Shown here in pieces: positions 1 through 8,217 of a DNA stretch of 64,000 nucleotides (position 1 is its first letter; every line of letters begins with the position of its first letter). The position numbers and the translations under genes were made by a program. The notes beneath the pieces were generated by a model. The model worked only from the letters and a program-made list of their open reading frames with translations, had not been told where the DNA came from and did not search any database. Source of the stretch: Hamadaea sp013361475 (GTDB lineage Bacteria > Actinomycetota > Actinomycetes > Mycobacteriales > Micromonosporaceae); the NCBI RefSeq assembly GCF_040654195.1, contig NZ_JBFAHM010000017.1, forward strand, positions 118,040 to 182,039, written 5' to 3'.

Positions 1-130
1 CGCGCCCGTCGGACGCCTCGGCGACGATCTCGATGCCCGGATCGGCGGCCAGGATCGCGCGTACGCCGGACCGGAACATCGGCTCGTCGTCGGCGACCAG
101 CAATCGAATCGGCGCGTCGGGGTTGTTCAC
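1..130 (-). CDS. NarL/FixJ-type response regulator, N-terminal fragment cut by the window edge
   Basis: Only the first 43 codons are inside the window. The reading begins with GTG at 130 and gives a receiver-domain start: a hydrophobic strand (IRLLVADD) carrying the acidic pair, then EPMFRSGVRAIL, as in NarL/LuxR-family receivers. The GTG overlaps the stop of the histidine kinase upstream in a GTGA junction (127-130), so kinase and regulator are translated as a pair. The phosphoacceptor aspartate and the DNA-binding domain lie outside the window, so the output domain is inferred from the kinase type. Confidence 0.85.
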   Translation of the reverse strand, partial: MNNPDAPIRLLVADDEPMFRSGVRAILAADPGIEIVAEASDGR

Positions 131-1638
131 TGCGCACGGCCGGGGACGAGGTCCTTGCCGACGAGCCGCCCGTCGCGAAAACACAGGCGGTAGACGTCGA
201 TCGGCCCGCCGAACAGGTCGTTGCTCACGCGGTAATACTCGCATTCCGCGCCGGCCGGGATCGGCGGCTCGGGAACGTCGGGCCGCCCGTCGACCTCGTG
301 CGCGGGCAGCTCCAGGTCGGCCCGCGGCTGCCCGAGCTGGAACGTTCGGTAATCCCCGGCGTCGACGATGGAGGTCGTGACCTCATGCACCCGCAGGCCC
401 AGCACGATGACGCCGATCACGGCGAACGCCGCGAGCTGCACGGCTACACCGCCCCAGAGCGTACGGCGGACGGAGCGTCGCGCGGACTCACGGGCGGGCG
501 GCAGCGGCTCCGGCAGTGGCGGGCCGCCGCGTACCGGCAGCTCGGCGACTACCTCGAAACCGCCGTCCCGCGGCTCGGCGCGGAGCGTGCCGCCCGCCAG
601 CCGCGCACGTTCCCGCAGGCCGACCAGGCCCCGGCCGCCCGGCTCGACCGCCGCCGGGCCGCCCGGCCCGTTGCGCACGGTCACCCTGACGAGGTCATCG
701 TCGCGCCGCACGTCGACGGTCACGTCCGCGCCCGGCGCGTGCTTGGCCGCGTTGGTCAAGGCCTCCTGCACGATGCGATACGCCGAAAGCCGTCCCATGG
801 CCGGCAGGTCGTCGACCGCACTGCCACTGAGCGACACGGCCATCCCGGATTCCCGCGTACGCCGGACGAGGTCGGCCAGATCGGGCACGTGCGGCTCGGT
901 CGGCGCGGGTTCGGGGCCGGCGGTTCCGCCGCCGAGCACCCCGATGATCTCGCGGAGCCGGTCGGTGGCGTCGGCGGCGGCGATGCGGACCTCGGCGGCG
1001 GCGGTCCGGTGACCGTCCGACAGCCGGGGATCGACCTCGAGGGCGCCCGCGCGCATGGCGATGAGGCTGAGGTCGTGACCGAGTGAGTCGTGCATGTCCC
1101 GCGCGATCCGGGCCCGTTCCCGCAGCCGGGCCTCCTCGGCGACCAGCCGCCGTTCGCGCTCCAGGTGTTCGGCCCGCTGCCACCCGGCTTCCACGAGCGC
1201 GGCTCGCTGCCGGGCGTACTGCCCGGCCCACCAGGGCAGCACCGCGAACACCATCAGCGGCACGAGCACGTCGAACCAGGCCCACAAGTCGCCCAGGCCG
1301 GCGGCGAGCGCCAACCCGGCCAGCGCGACCAGGCCGAACACGGCTGCGGCCGGGACGGTCCGGCTCATCCGGCGCCCCGCTACCAGCGCGGCGAGGACCG
1401 ACAGCACCACCGGCCAGGCCGGCAGCTCCGTGGCGCCCATCGGGATCGCGAGGTTCGCCGCCGCGCCCGCCGCCAGCGTCCACACCGGGGCGCGCCGGGC
1501 CGCGGCGTACGCGATCGCGGTCAGCCCGAGCCCGAGCAGCAGCTGCGCCCAGTCGTCCCACCCGCCGACCAGCACGAGGACGGCGACGACGAGAGCGCCG
1601 ACGCCGTCACGCAAGCGGGCGCGCCCCGGGCTGAGCAT
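127..1638 (-). CDS. NarX/DesK-type sensor histidine kinase with an extra C-terminal membrane segment and outer domain
   Basis: This is a HisKA_3-type sensor kinase of 503 residues. Several membrane helices occupy about residues 10-140, a coiled linker follows, and the H-box RDMHDSLGHD has its phosphorylated histidine near residue 183. The HATPase domain shows the N-box (EALTNAAKH) and the GRGLVGLRERARLAGG lid and G-box. Most family members end here. This one continues with a proline-rich linker, one more membrane helix (about 400-425) and about 75 residues containing two cysteines and an FQLGQP start, placed outside the membrane. The partner regulator overlaps its stop. The signal is unknown. 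Confidence 0.9.
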   Translation of the reverse strand: MLSPGRARLRDGVGALVVAVLVLVGGWDDWAQLLLGLGLTAIAYAAARRAPVWTLAAGAAANLAIPMGATELPAWPVVLSVLAALVAGRRMSRTVPAAAVFGLVALAGLALAAGLGDLWAWFDVLVPLMVFAVLPWWAGQYARQRAALVEAGWQRAEHLERERRLVAEEARLRERARIARDMHDSLGHDLSLIAMRAGALEVDPRLSDGHRTAAAEVRIAAADATDRLREIIGVLGGGTAGPEPAPTEPHVPDLADLVRRTRESGMAVSLSGSAVDDLPAMGRLSAYRIVQEALTNAAKHAPGADVTVDVRRDDDLVRVTVRNGPGGPAAVEPGGRGLVGLRERARLAGGTLRAEPRDGGFEVVAELPVRGGPPLPEPLPPARESARRSVRRTLWGGVAVQLAAFAVIGVIVLGLRVHEVTTSIVDAGDYRTFQLGQPRADLELPAHEVDGRPDVPEPPIPAGAECEYYRVSNDLFGGPIDVYRLCFRDGRLVGKDLVPGRAQ

Positions 1639-1784
1639 GATCCCACCGTAGCGGGCAGGAGGCTAGGGTGAGACGGACCCGCATGCCTCGTGCGGCCCCC
1701 TGGGGAATGTGCCATTCCGGTTTTGGGGTGGGTGGTCGGGGCGGTAGCTGGGGTATGGGAGGGTGCGGTGGCGAAGGGAGAAAC

Positions 1785-2750
1785 GTGTCGGATCCGATCA
1801 CGGTCGACGAGCTGCGTCCAGGCGATCACGCATGCCTGACGTACTCCGACCGCGACGAGCGGCTGGACATTGTGGCCGCGTTCGTCGCCGACGGCCTGGA
1901 TCGGGGTGACAAGATCATCTGCTACACCGAGGACCTGTCCGCCGAACAGCTGGCGGCCGAACTGGTCAGCCGGGAGGTGACCGGCGCCCGGGACGGGCAG
2001 CTGGTGATCGCCCCGAGCCGCGACGTCGGCCTGACGGGCGTCGGCGCGCAGCCCGTCGTCGACGTCCTGGGTGCGGAGCTGGCCGTCTCGGTCGAGCAGG
2101 GCTATCCGGGGCTGCGTGTCTCGGCCGACATGTGCTGGGCGGTCGCCCCGACGCCGGCGGTCGAACGGCTGGCCGAGTTCGAGACCGCGCTGGGCAGCCT
2201 GTTCACCTCCGGCAAGCTCACCGCGATCTGCGAATACGACCGGGACCGGTTCGATCCGGTGACGCTGGCCTTCGCCGCCCGGTCGCACGCCAAGACCGTC
2301 GCGGCGTTGGCGTACCACGACGATCCGGTGCTGCGGATCTGCCGTCAGCACCGGCCGCCCGGCGTACGCATCGCCGGCGAACTCGACTTCACCCACCGCG
2401 ACGCGCTGGAACAGGCGCTCTCCGAGGCCGTCCGGCTGGACCGCCACCTCTACCTGAACCTGGCCAAGCTGCACTTCGTCGACGTCGCCTGCGCGACGCT
2501 CATCGCGAAGACCGCGTTCTCGCTGCCGCCCGGTCGCACCATGACGATCGTGGCCTCGCCGATGGCGGCCTCGGTGTTGCGCCTACTCGGAGTGGAGGAC
2601 TCCGGCGCCGCGCTGTCTGGCGGCTCCTCGTCCGGCGGTGTGGTCTCCGGACGTGGGCCGGTAGGCGACGCCTTGTCCGCCCGGCCAGGCGGCTCCTTTC
2701 CGGGCGGCGACGTCCGGCTCAGATTGATCGAAGCCGATGAGCTCCCCTGA
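1785..2750 (+). CDS. MEDS-STAS domain protein, probable stress or anti-sigma pathway sensor
   Basis: I chose the GTG at 1785 because a GAAGGGAG ribosome site sits just upstream. An open frame begins further upstream at 1668, but its extra 39 residues are Gly-rich and unlike protein sequence. Residues about 8-175 match the MEDS (DcmR sensory) domain, with GDHACLTYSD near the start and CEYDRDRF near its end. Residues about 190-275 are a STAS-like domain (GVRIAGELDF...LHFVDVACATL). A Gly/Ser-rich tail follows. Such proteins accompany RsbW-type kinases in actinobacterial partner-switching systems. The 14-base overlap with the ATPase gene downstream supports a joint role in sigma-factor control. 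The ligand is not known. Confidence 0.85.
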   Translation: MSDPITVDELRPGDHACLTYSDRDERLDIVAAFVADGLDRGDKIICYTEDLSAEQLAAELVSREVTGARDGQLVIAPSRDVGLTGVGAQPVVDVLGAELAVSVEQGYPGLRVSADMCWAVAPTPAVERLAEFETALGSLFTSGKLTAICEYDRDRFDPVTLAFAARSHAKTVAALAYHDDPVLRICRQHRPPGVRIAGELDFTHRDALEQALSEAVRLDRHLYLNLAKLHFVDVACATLIAKTAFSLPPGRTMTIVASPMAASVLRLLGVEDSGAALSGGSSSGGVVSGRGPVGDALSARPGGSFPGGDVRLRLIEADELP

Positions 2751-3165
2751 CCTGCGCCCACCCGATCGCGACCGGCCCGCCGTCGCGGTCGACCTGCTCG
2801 AGCAGCAGTTCGACGCGGCCGGCCTCTACGCCCTGCGCTCGGCGATCGCCGCGCACGCCTCGGAGCTGGGCGCGGACGCCCGGCGGGCCGGTGAGATCGT
2901 GCTGGCCTGCCACGAACTGGCGATCAACGCCGTCCGGCACGGCGGCGGCCGGGGGCGGCTGCGGCTGTGGCGCTCCGGCGACCTGCTCTACTGCGAGGTG
3001 GCCGACGACGGCCCCGGGCTCGCCGACCCGGACGCCGGATCGCAGCGCGTTCCGCTGGCCGAACCGGGCGGTCGCGGACTCTGGATCGTCCGGCGGCTCG
3101 CCGACAGCATCGAGATCGCCAACCATCACGGCACCACGATCACCGCCGCGTTCGCCCTCGGCTGA
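2737..3165 (+). CDS. RsbW-like ATP-binding anti-sigma regulatory protein
   Basis: This 142-residue GHKL ATPase of the HATPase_c_2 type has an N-box (CHELAINAVRHGG), a G1 box (VADDGPGL) and a G2 box (GGRGLWIVRRLAD). It contains little besides the ATPase fold, as in anti-sigma-factor kinases of the RsbW/SpoIIAB group. It overlaps the MEDS-STAS gene by 14 bases, so the two are translationally coupled. The likely circuit is a STAS partner whose phosphorylation or binding by this protein frees or holds a sigma factor. No sigma-factor gene is visible nearby. Confidence 0.85.
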   Translation: MSSPDLRPPDRDRPAVAVDLLEQQFDAAGLYALRSAIAAHASELGADARRAGEIVLACHELAINAVRHGGGRGRLRLWRSGDLLYCEVADDGPGLADPDAGSQRVPLAEPGGRGLWIVRRLADSIEIANHHGTTITAAFALG

Positions 3166-3210
3166 CCCGGGCCGCTGCGCCGGGTGGGATCCGGGTTCGG
3201 CGGTACGATC

Positions 3211-3804
3211 ATGGCGATGTCCATGCCCTATGAGGCGACCGGCCGGGTCGGCCAGAAGGCCCGGACCCGGCAGGCCCTCGTCGACGCGACCCGGCGGCTG
3301 CTCGCCGAGGGCCAGACGCCGCAGGTCGAGGAGGCGGCGGAGGCGGCCGGCATCTCGCGGACCACGGCGTACCGCTACTTCCCGAACCAGCGCGTGCTGC
3401 TGATGGCGGCGCACCCCGAGATCTCGCCCGACACGTTGCTCGGCCCGGACGCGCCGGCCACCCTGCCCGACCGGCTCGACGCGTTCGTCATGGCGTTCTG
3501 CGAGTACAACTTCACCTGGGAACATCAACTTCGCGCTGCGTTGCGCGTATCCCTGGGGCCGGAAGCGGAACGGCCGACACTGCGGCAGGGCCGCGCGGTG
3601 GCCTGGGTCGAGGACGCGCTGGCGCCCTTGCGCACGACGCACCCGGCGGTCGACGTGCACGCTCTGGCGATCGCCATCCGCTCGGCGATCGGCATCGAGG
3701 CGTTGGTCTGGCTGCTCGACGTCGCCGGATACGACCACGCCGACGCCGCGCGGACCGTCCGCGACACCGCCCGCGCCCTGCTCGACGCGGCCACCGTTCG
3801 GTAG
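3211..3804 (+). CDS. TetR-family transcriptional regulator
   Basis: The N-terminal helix-turn-helix is clear (EAAEAAGISRTTAYRYFPN), preceded by TRQALVDATRRLLAEG. The rest is a helical ligand-binding domain of about 130 residues. In-frame starts exist at 3184 (GTG), 3211, 3217 and 3223; 3211 is my choice, without a strong ribosome site to decide. The gene ends 37 bases before the converging ABC exporter genes. It may regulate these or itself; no palindromic operator was found immediately upstream. The inducer is unknown. Confidence 0.88.
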   Translation: MAMSMPYEATGRVGQKARTRQALVDATRRLLAEGQTPQVEEAAEAAGISRTTAYRYFPNQRVLLMAAHPEISPDTLLGPDAPATLPDRLDAFVMAFCEYNFTWEHQLRAALRVSLGPEAERPTLRQGRAVAWVEDALAPLRTTHPAVDVHALAIAIRSAIGIEALVWLLDVAGYDHADAARTVRDTARALLDAATVR

Positions 3805-3841
3805 CGGCGCGGGGCAGGGCGCGGGCGGGCTCGGACCTCGG

Positions 3842-4573
3842 TCACGACCAGCGGAAGAACCGGGCGGCCGCGGTCCACGCCACCCCGGCGTACGCGCACA
3901 GCACCACGACGTGGAGCAGCTGCGGCCAGTGACCGACCGTGGCGTCCTGCATGACCTGGACGCCCGCGCCGAGCGGGGTGTATTCGCCGATGCGCTGGAG
4001 CGTCTCGGGCATCACCTCCCGGGGCACCCACAGTCCCGCGAAGAACATGAGCGGGAAGAAGGTCAGCGACCCGAGGCCCTGCGCCATCTTCGCGGAGCCC
4101 GCCGTGGCCAGCAGCAGCCCGATGCCGAACAAGGTGGCCGCGACGAGCAGGAAACCAAGGACGAACGCGGCCGCGTTGCCCGGCAGGTCGACCCCGTACG
4201 CCAGCCAGCCCACCCCGAGCACGAGCACCACGCCGATGGCCAGCACGGTGAGCTGCACCAGCGCCTGCGCGGTGAGCAGGTCACGGGGCTTGGCCGGAGT
4301 GGTCGCCAGGCGGCGCAGAATTCCCCGTTCCCGGTACGCCGCCAGTTGCGCCGGCAGCATGCTCAGCGCGATCATCGCGACCGCCATGGTGAGCATGATC
4401 GGGACGTAGATCGAGATGGTCGTCCGCCCGCCGAGCGCGGGGTCGGCCGCCCGGAACGCCGGTACGCTCCCCAGCACCGCCAGGATCGCCGGGGCGAGCA
4501 GGATGCCGAAGATGACGGCCGCGACGTCGCGGAAGTAGAGCCGCAGTTCGGTGCGGAAGATGGTCGGGTTCAT
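3842..4573 (-). CDS. ABC-2 type exporter permease (DrrB-like)
   Basis: A 243-residue membrane protein of the ABC2_membrane family with about six hydrophobic segments. It begins with a short cytoplasmic stretch (FRTELRLYFRD), and after the second helix carries RERGILRRLATTPAKP, the amphipathic coupling region typical of DrrB/NodJ-type permeases. The start ATG overlaps the stop of the ATPase gene (ATGA, 4570-4573). It should form the membrane half of a two-gene exporter with that ATPase. The substrate cannot be read from sequence; drugs, lipids or peptides are the usual cargo. Confidence 0.92.
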   Translation of the reverse strand: MNPTIFRTELRLYFRDVAAVIFGILLAPAILAVLGSVPAFRAADPALGGRTTISIYVPIMLTMAVAMIALSMLPAQLAAYRERGILRRLATTPAKPRDLLTAQALVQLTVLAIGVVLVLGVGWLAYGVDLPGNAAAFVLGFLLVAATLFGIGLLLATAGSAKMAQGLGSLTFFPLMFFAGLWVPREVMPETLQRIGEYTPLGAGVQVMQDATVGHWPQLLHVVVLCAYAGVAWTAAARFFRWS

Positions 4574-5523
4574 CGGATCGCTCCCTCAGCGGCGGAATCG
4601 GCAGTGGACGAATCGGCAGTGGACGAATCAGCGGTGAGCTGGACGAACGCGTCGTCGAGTGTGGACTGTTCGACGCGCAGGCCGATCGGGGCCAAGCCCT
4701 GGCGGGCCAGTTCGGCGACCACGGCCGGCAAGGCCTCCTCGCCGCCCCGCACGGTGACCTGCTCCCCGTCCGTGGTGACCGCCTCGACGCCGGGCAGCCC
4801 GTCGAGGGAGACCGGCCGGGCGACGCGGAAGGTCAGCACCTGTCCGGTGGCGACTCGGGCGGTGAGCCCGGCCGGGGTGTCGAGCGCGGCGACGCGCCCG
4901 TCATGGATGACCGCGACCCGGTCGCAGAGCCGTTCGGCCTCGTCCATGAAGTGCGTCACCAGCAGGATCGTCACGCCCCGGGCACGGACGTCGGAGATGA
5001 GCTGCCACGTGTCGCGCCGAGCCTGCGGGTCGAGACCGGTCGTCAGCTCGTCCAGGATGGCCAGGCGCGGGTTGCCGACCAGGGCCAGCGCGATCGACAA
5101 CCGCTGCTTCTGCCCACCGGACAGCTTCGCGTACGCCGTCTTCGCCGAGCCGGCCAGTCCGAGGTCGTCGAGCAGCTGCTCCGGCCGGGCCGGGTTCGGG
5201 TAGAACGAGGCGAACAACTGCAGCGCCTCGCGTACCGTGATGCGGTCCTGCAGGCTGGACTCCTGGAGCTGCATGCCGAGGATCCGGCGCAGCCGGTCGC
5301 GGTCGCGCTGCGGATCGAGGCCCAGCACCCGGATGTCGCCGCGGTCCGGCGTACGCAGCCCGCCGACGCATTCGACGGTGGTGGTCTTGCCGGCGCCGTT
5401 GCGCCCGAGGATGCCGAAGATCTCACCGCGCTCGACGGAGAAGGTCACGTCGTCGACGGCGACCCGTTCGCCGTAACGCTTGTGCAGGTTCGTGACTTCG
5501 AGGACTTTCGGGGTGGCTGTCAT
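4570..5523 (-). CDS. ABC exporter ATP-binding protein (DrrA-like)
   Basis: A 317-residue DrrA/CcmA-type ATPase with Walker A (GRNGAGKTT), Q-loop, signature LSGGQKQR, Walker B (LAILDELTTGLD) and the switch histidine (THFMDEAERL). The C-terminal accessory domain of about 80 residues ends in a low-complexity Ser/Thr/Ala/Asp tail encoded by a short tandem repeat. It is divergent from a NarL-type sensor kinase/regulator pair starting at 5657, and this arrangement commonly places exporter expression under that two-component system. Confidence 0.93.
   Translation of the reverse strand: MTATPKVLEVTNLHKRYGERVAVDDVTFSVERGEIFGILGRNGAGKTTTVECVGGLRTPDRGDIRVLGLDPQRDRDRLRRILGMQLQESSLQDRITVREALQLFASFYPNPARPEQLLDDLGLAGSAKTAYAKLSGGQKQRLSIALALVGNPRLAILDELTTGLDPQARRDTWQLISDVRARGVTILLVTHFMDEAERLCDRVAVIHDGRVAALDTPAGLTARVATGQVLTFRVARPVSLDGLPGVEAVTTDGEQVTVRGGEEALPAVVAELARQGLAPIGLRVEQSTLDDAFVQLTADSSTADSSTADSAAEGAIR
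4595..4639. repeat. 15-bp in-frame tandem repeat in the 3' end of the ATPase gene
   Basis: The unit GAATCGGCAGTGGAC occurs at 4595-4609 and 4610-4624, with a degenerate third copy up to 4639. Because the unit is 15 bp it adds five residues per copy (S-S-T-A-D) without shifting the frame. It lies in the dispensable-looking C-terminal tail. Confidence 0.9.
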
Positions 5524-5656
5524 GCCTGAAGACGTTAGGAATCCGCGGCGCCGCCCAGTATCCGGTCAGCTCTCCGCTTGGGGTGGGGCTAGGTCTACCC
5601 CACCGGGGACCCAGCCCCCGTGCGGATCGGCGGGCCGACCGGCCAGACTGTGGGGC

Positions 5657-7627
5657 ATGACGGCACAGTGGCGCGCGTTCGTGGCAGGTCTGGAGCTCTA
5701 CGCTCTGAGCCTGTTCGGTCTGCTGTGCCTCGTTCCGGTGCTGGCCGTCTTCGTGCCCGGGTTCCTGCTCGGCCTGGTCTTCCTCATTCCCGGCCCGGTG
5801 CTGGCGGTGCGCCGGCTGACGGGCCGCGTCCGGCGGCGTACCCGGGAGCTGACCGGCATCGAGATCCGCGAGCCCTATGCGCCCGAGCCGCCGCTGCCGC
5901 AGCCGCAGGCGGACGGCTGGTATGAGCGGGACCGCCAGCTGTACAAGCGTCTGTGGTGGCCGCGGCAGGCCGACCGGATCGACTGGGTGCTGGGCGACAA
6001 CGCGAGCTGGCGGGACCTCGGCTGGCTGGCCGCCGCGCCGATCGTCGGCCTGCTCGGCGTGCTGCCGCTGGCACTGCCGATCGCCGTCGTGCTGGTCGCG
6101 CCGCCGGCATCGGTCGGCACGTCCGTGCTGGCCACGATCGCCGTGGTCGCCGGCCTCGCGCTCGCGCCGCCGGCACTGCGGGTGACCGCGAGGTTCCACC
6201 GGCGCATGCTCGGTGGTCCGGTGCTGCGGTCCGACGTCCACGACGTCCGAGCCGACCATCGGGTACGCGATTGGGCCGCCAAGGCGTTCGCCCCGGTGCT
6301 GCGGCTGGCCCTGCTGCTGCTGACGAGCGCGATCGCGATCCCGGTGTTCGTGGCGACCGTGGCCGCCCTGGTCCTCGGCTACGGCCTGGGCCTGATCTTC
6401 CTCGTCCCGTGGGCGCAGGCCGACCTGCGCTGGCTGGCGGACTGGCGGCGATCGCTGGCGCACTGGTCGGGCGTGACCATCGCCAGTCCCTATCGGCCGT
6501 TGCCGCCGTTGGTGCAGCGCCCCGACGGCCTGTACCGGGTGGGCAAGCATCTCTACAAGACGCCGCGGCTGGCGCTGTGGACCCAGCGGTTCCACTGGAT
6601 GCAGACCGACCCGGCGACCTGGCGTGAGCTGCTGTGGCGAGGCATCGACCCCGTGGTCGGCGGGCTGATCGCCGGAATCCCGGTGCTGTTGGTCGGCTAC
6701 GGCATCTGGGGTGTGGCCCTGCCGCGTACCGTGCACCTGTTCGTCAGCGACTCCCCGGCGACCTTCTGGTACGGCACCTTCTTCGGTCATCCCGCCGCCG
6801 CGATCCCAGCCGGGCTGGCGCTGGCGGCCCTCGGCGTCGCGCTCGCGCCCGCCGCGTTGCGGCTGCACGGCCGCTGGACCCGGCTGCTGCTCCAACCGGC
6901 CGGCGACACCGCCCTCGCCCAGCGAGTCGAGCAGCTGACCCTGTCGCGCGCCGACGCCAGCGACGCCGCCGCCCGCGAGCTGCGGCGTATCGAACGGGAC
7001 CTGCACGACGGCACCCAGGCCCGGCTCGTCTCGCTGGGCCTGCGCCTGGGCGCGATCGAGGCGCTCATCGACGACAACCCGGCCGCCGCGAAGGAGCTGA
7101 CCGCGAAGACCCGCGAGTCGGCCGAGCTGGCGCTACGCGAACTCCGTGAGGTCGTCCGCGGCATCCATCCGCCGGTGCTCGCCGAACGCGGCCTCGCCGA
7201 CGCCGTACGCGCGCTGGCGCTCGACAGCCCGCTCGTGGTGAGCGTCGACATCGACCTGCCGGTGCGGCTGCCCGAACCGATCGAGGCGGCGGCGTACTTC
7301 TCGTTGGCCGAGGCACTGGGCAACGCGGCGAAGCATGCCCGCGCGCGTACGGTCCAGGTCCGGCTCGATCTGCTCCCCGCCGACGGCGGCGCGGCCGGGG
7401 ACGGCGACGTGCTGCGCATGACGGTGCGCGACGACGGTCGCGGCGGCGCCGATCCCGACCGGGGCAGTGGCCTGCGCGGCCTGGCGCGCCGGCTCGGTAT
7501 CTTCGACGGGACCGTGTCGCTGTCGAGCCCGCCCGGCGGCCCCACCGAGCTGATCATGGAGCTGCCATGCGCGTCGTCCTCGCCGAGGACCTCTACCTCC
7601 TCCGGGAAGGACTGGTTCAGCTTCTGA
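5657..7627 (+). CDS. NarL-type sensor histidine kinase with a duplicated membrane sensor domain
   Basis: I chose ATG 5657; the frame is open from 5480, but the extra residues look non-coding. The protein of about 656 residues has two copies of one membrane module. Each copy has paired helices, then a loop with a PYxPLPP-like string, a DGxY motif and a W-R-(D/E)-L stretch (about residues 10-200 and 210-400). This matches the putative sensor domain of actinobacterial kinases. HisKA_3 follows, with RRIERDLHDG and its histidine near residue 450, then HATPase (N-box EALGNAAKHA, G-box GLRGLARRLG). It overlaps the response regulator by 61 bases. It probably controls the divergent ABC exporter. Confidence 0.92.
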   Translation: MTAQWRAFVAGLELYALSLFGLLCLVPVLAVFVPGFLLGLVFLIPGPVLAVRRLTGRVRRRTRELTGIEIREPYAPEPPLPQPQADGWYERDRQLYKRLWWPRQADRIDWVLGDNASWRDLGWLAAAPIVGLLGVLPLALPIAVVLVAPPASVGTSVLATIAVVAGLALAPPALRVTARFHRRMLGGPVLRSDVHDVRADHRVRDWAAKAFAPVLRLALLLLTSAIAIPVFVATVAALVLGYGLGLIFLVPWAQADLRWLADWRRSLAHWSGVTIASPYRPLPPLVQRPDGLYRVGKHLYKTPRLALWTQRFHWMQTDPATWRELLWRGIDPVVGGLIAGIPVLLVGYGIWGVALPRTVHLFVSDSPATFWYGTFFGHPAAAIPAGLALAALGVALAPAALRLHGRWTRLLLQPAGDTALAQRVEQLTLSRADASDAAARELRRIERDLHDGTQARLVSLGLRLGAIEALIDDNPAAAKELTAKTRESAELALRELREVVRGIHPPVLAERGLADAVRALALDSPLVVSVDIDLPVRLPEPIEAAAYFSLAEALGNAAKHARARTVQVRLDLLPADGGAAGDGDVLRMTVRDDGRGGADPDRGSGLRGLARRLGIFDGTVSLSSPPGGPTELIMELPCASSSPRTSTSSGKDWFSF

Positions 7628-8217
7628 CGGCGCACGGGTTCACCGTCGTCGCCGCGGCGGAGACGGGCCCCGAACTGGCGGCGGCCCTGGCCGAGCACCA
7701 GCCCGACGTGGCGATCGTCGACGTACGCCTGCCGCCGACCAACACCGACGAAGGTCTCCGGATCGCGCTGGAGGCCCGGCGGCGCACACCCGGACTGCCG
7801 GTCCTGGTGCTGTCCCAGCACGTCGAGCAGCTGTACGCCCGGGAGCTGCTGGAGGACGGCTCGGGCGGCGTCGGCTACCTGCTGAAGGACCGGGTGCTCA
7901 ACGCGGCTCAGTTCGTCGACGCGATCCGGCGCGTGGCGGCCGGCGGCACCGCGATGGACCCCGACGTCATCGCGAAGCTGCTCACGCGGGCGCTGCCGGA
8001 CAGCCCGGTCGACCAGTTGACGCCCCGGGAGAAGGAGGTCCTCGGGCTGATGGCCGAAGGACGGTCCAACGCGGCGATCGCCCAACGGCTGTTCATGAGT
8101 GAAGGCGCGGTCGGCAAGCACACGGCGGCCATCTTCGGCAAGCTCGGGCTCGGCCCGTCCGACGACGACAACCGGCGGGTGCTCGCCGTGCTGGCCTACT
8201 TGAACAGCGGCCGTTAA
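7567..8217 (+). CDS. NarL/FixJ-type response regulator
   Basis: A 216-residue regulator. The receiver domain has an acidic site (VVLAEDLYLL), a phosphoacceptor in VAIVDVRLPP and the conserved lysine in YLLKDRV. The LuxR helix-turn-helix runs from LTPREKEVLGLMAEG through RSNAAIAQRLFMSEGAVGKH. It is the cognate partner of the kinase it overlaps. Its likely targets are its own operon and the divergent exporter at 3842-5523. Its TAA stop shares bases with the stop of the converging methyltransferase. Confidence 0.94.
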   Translation: MRVVLAEDLYLLREGLVQLLTAHGFTVVAAAETGPELAAALAEHQPDVAIVDVRLPPTNTDEGLRIALEARRRTPGLPVLVLSQHVEQLYARELLEDGSGGVGYLLKDRVLNAAQFVDAIRRVAAGGTAMDPDVIAKLLTRALPDSPVDQLTPREKEVLGLMAEGRSNAAIAQRLFMSEGAVGKHTAAIFGKLGLGPSDDDNRRVLAVLAYLNSGR

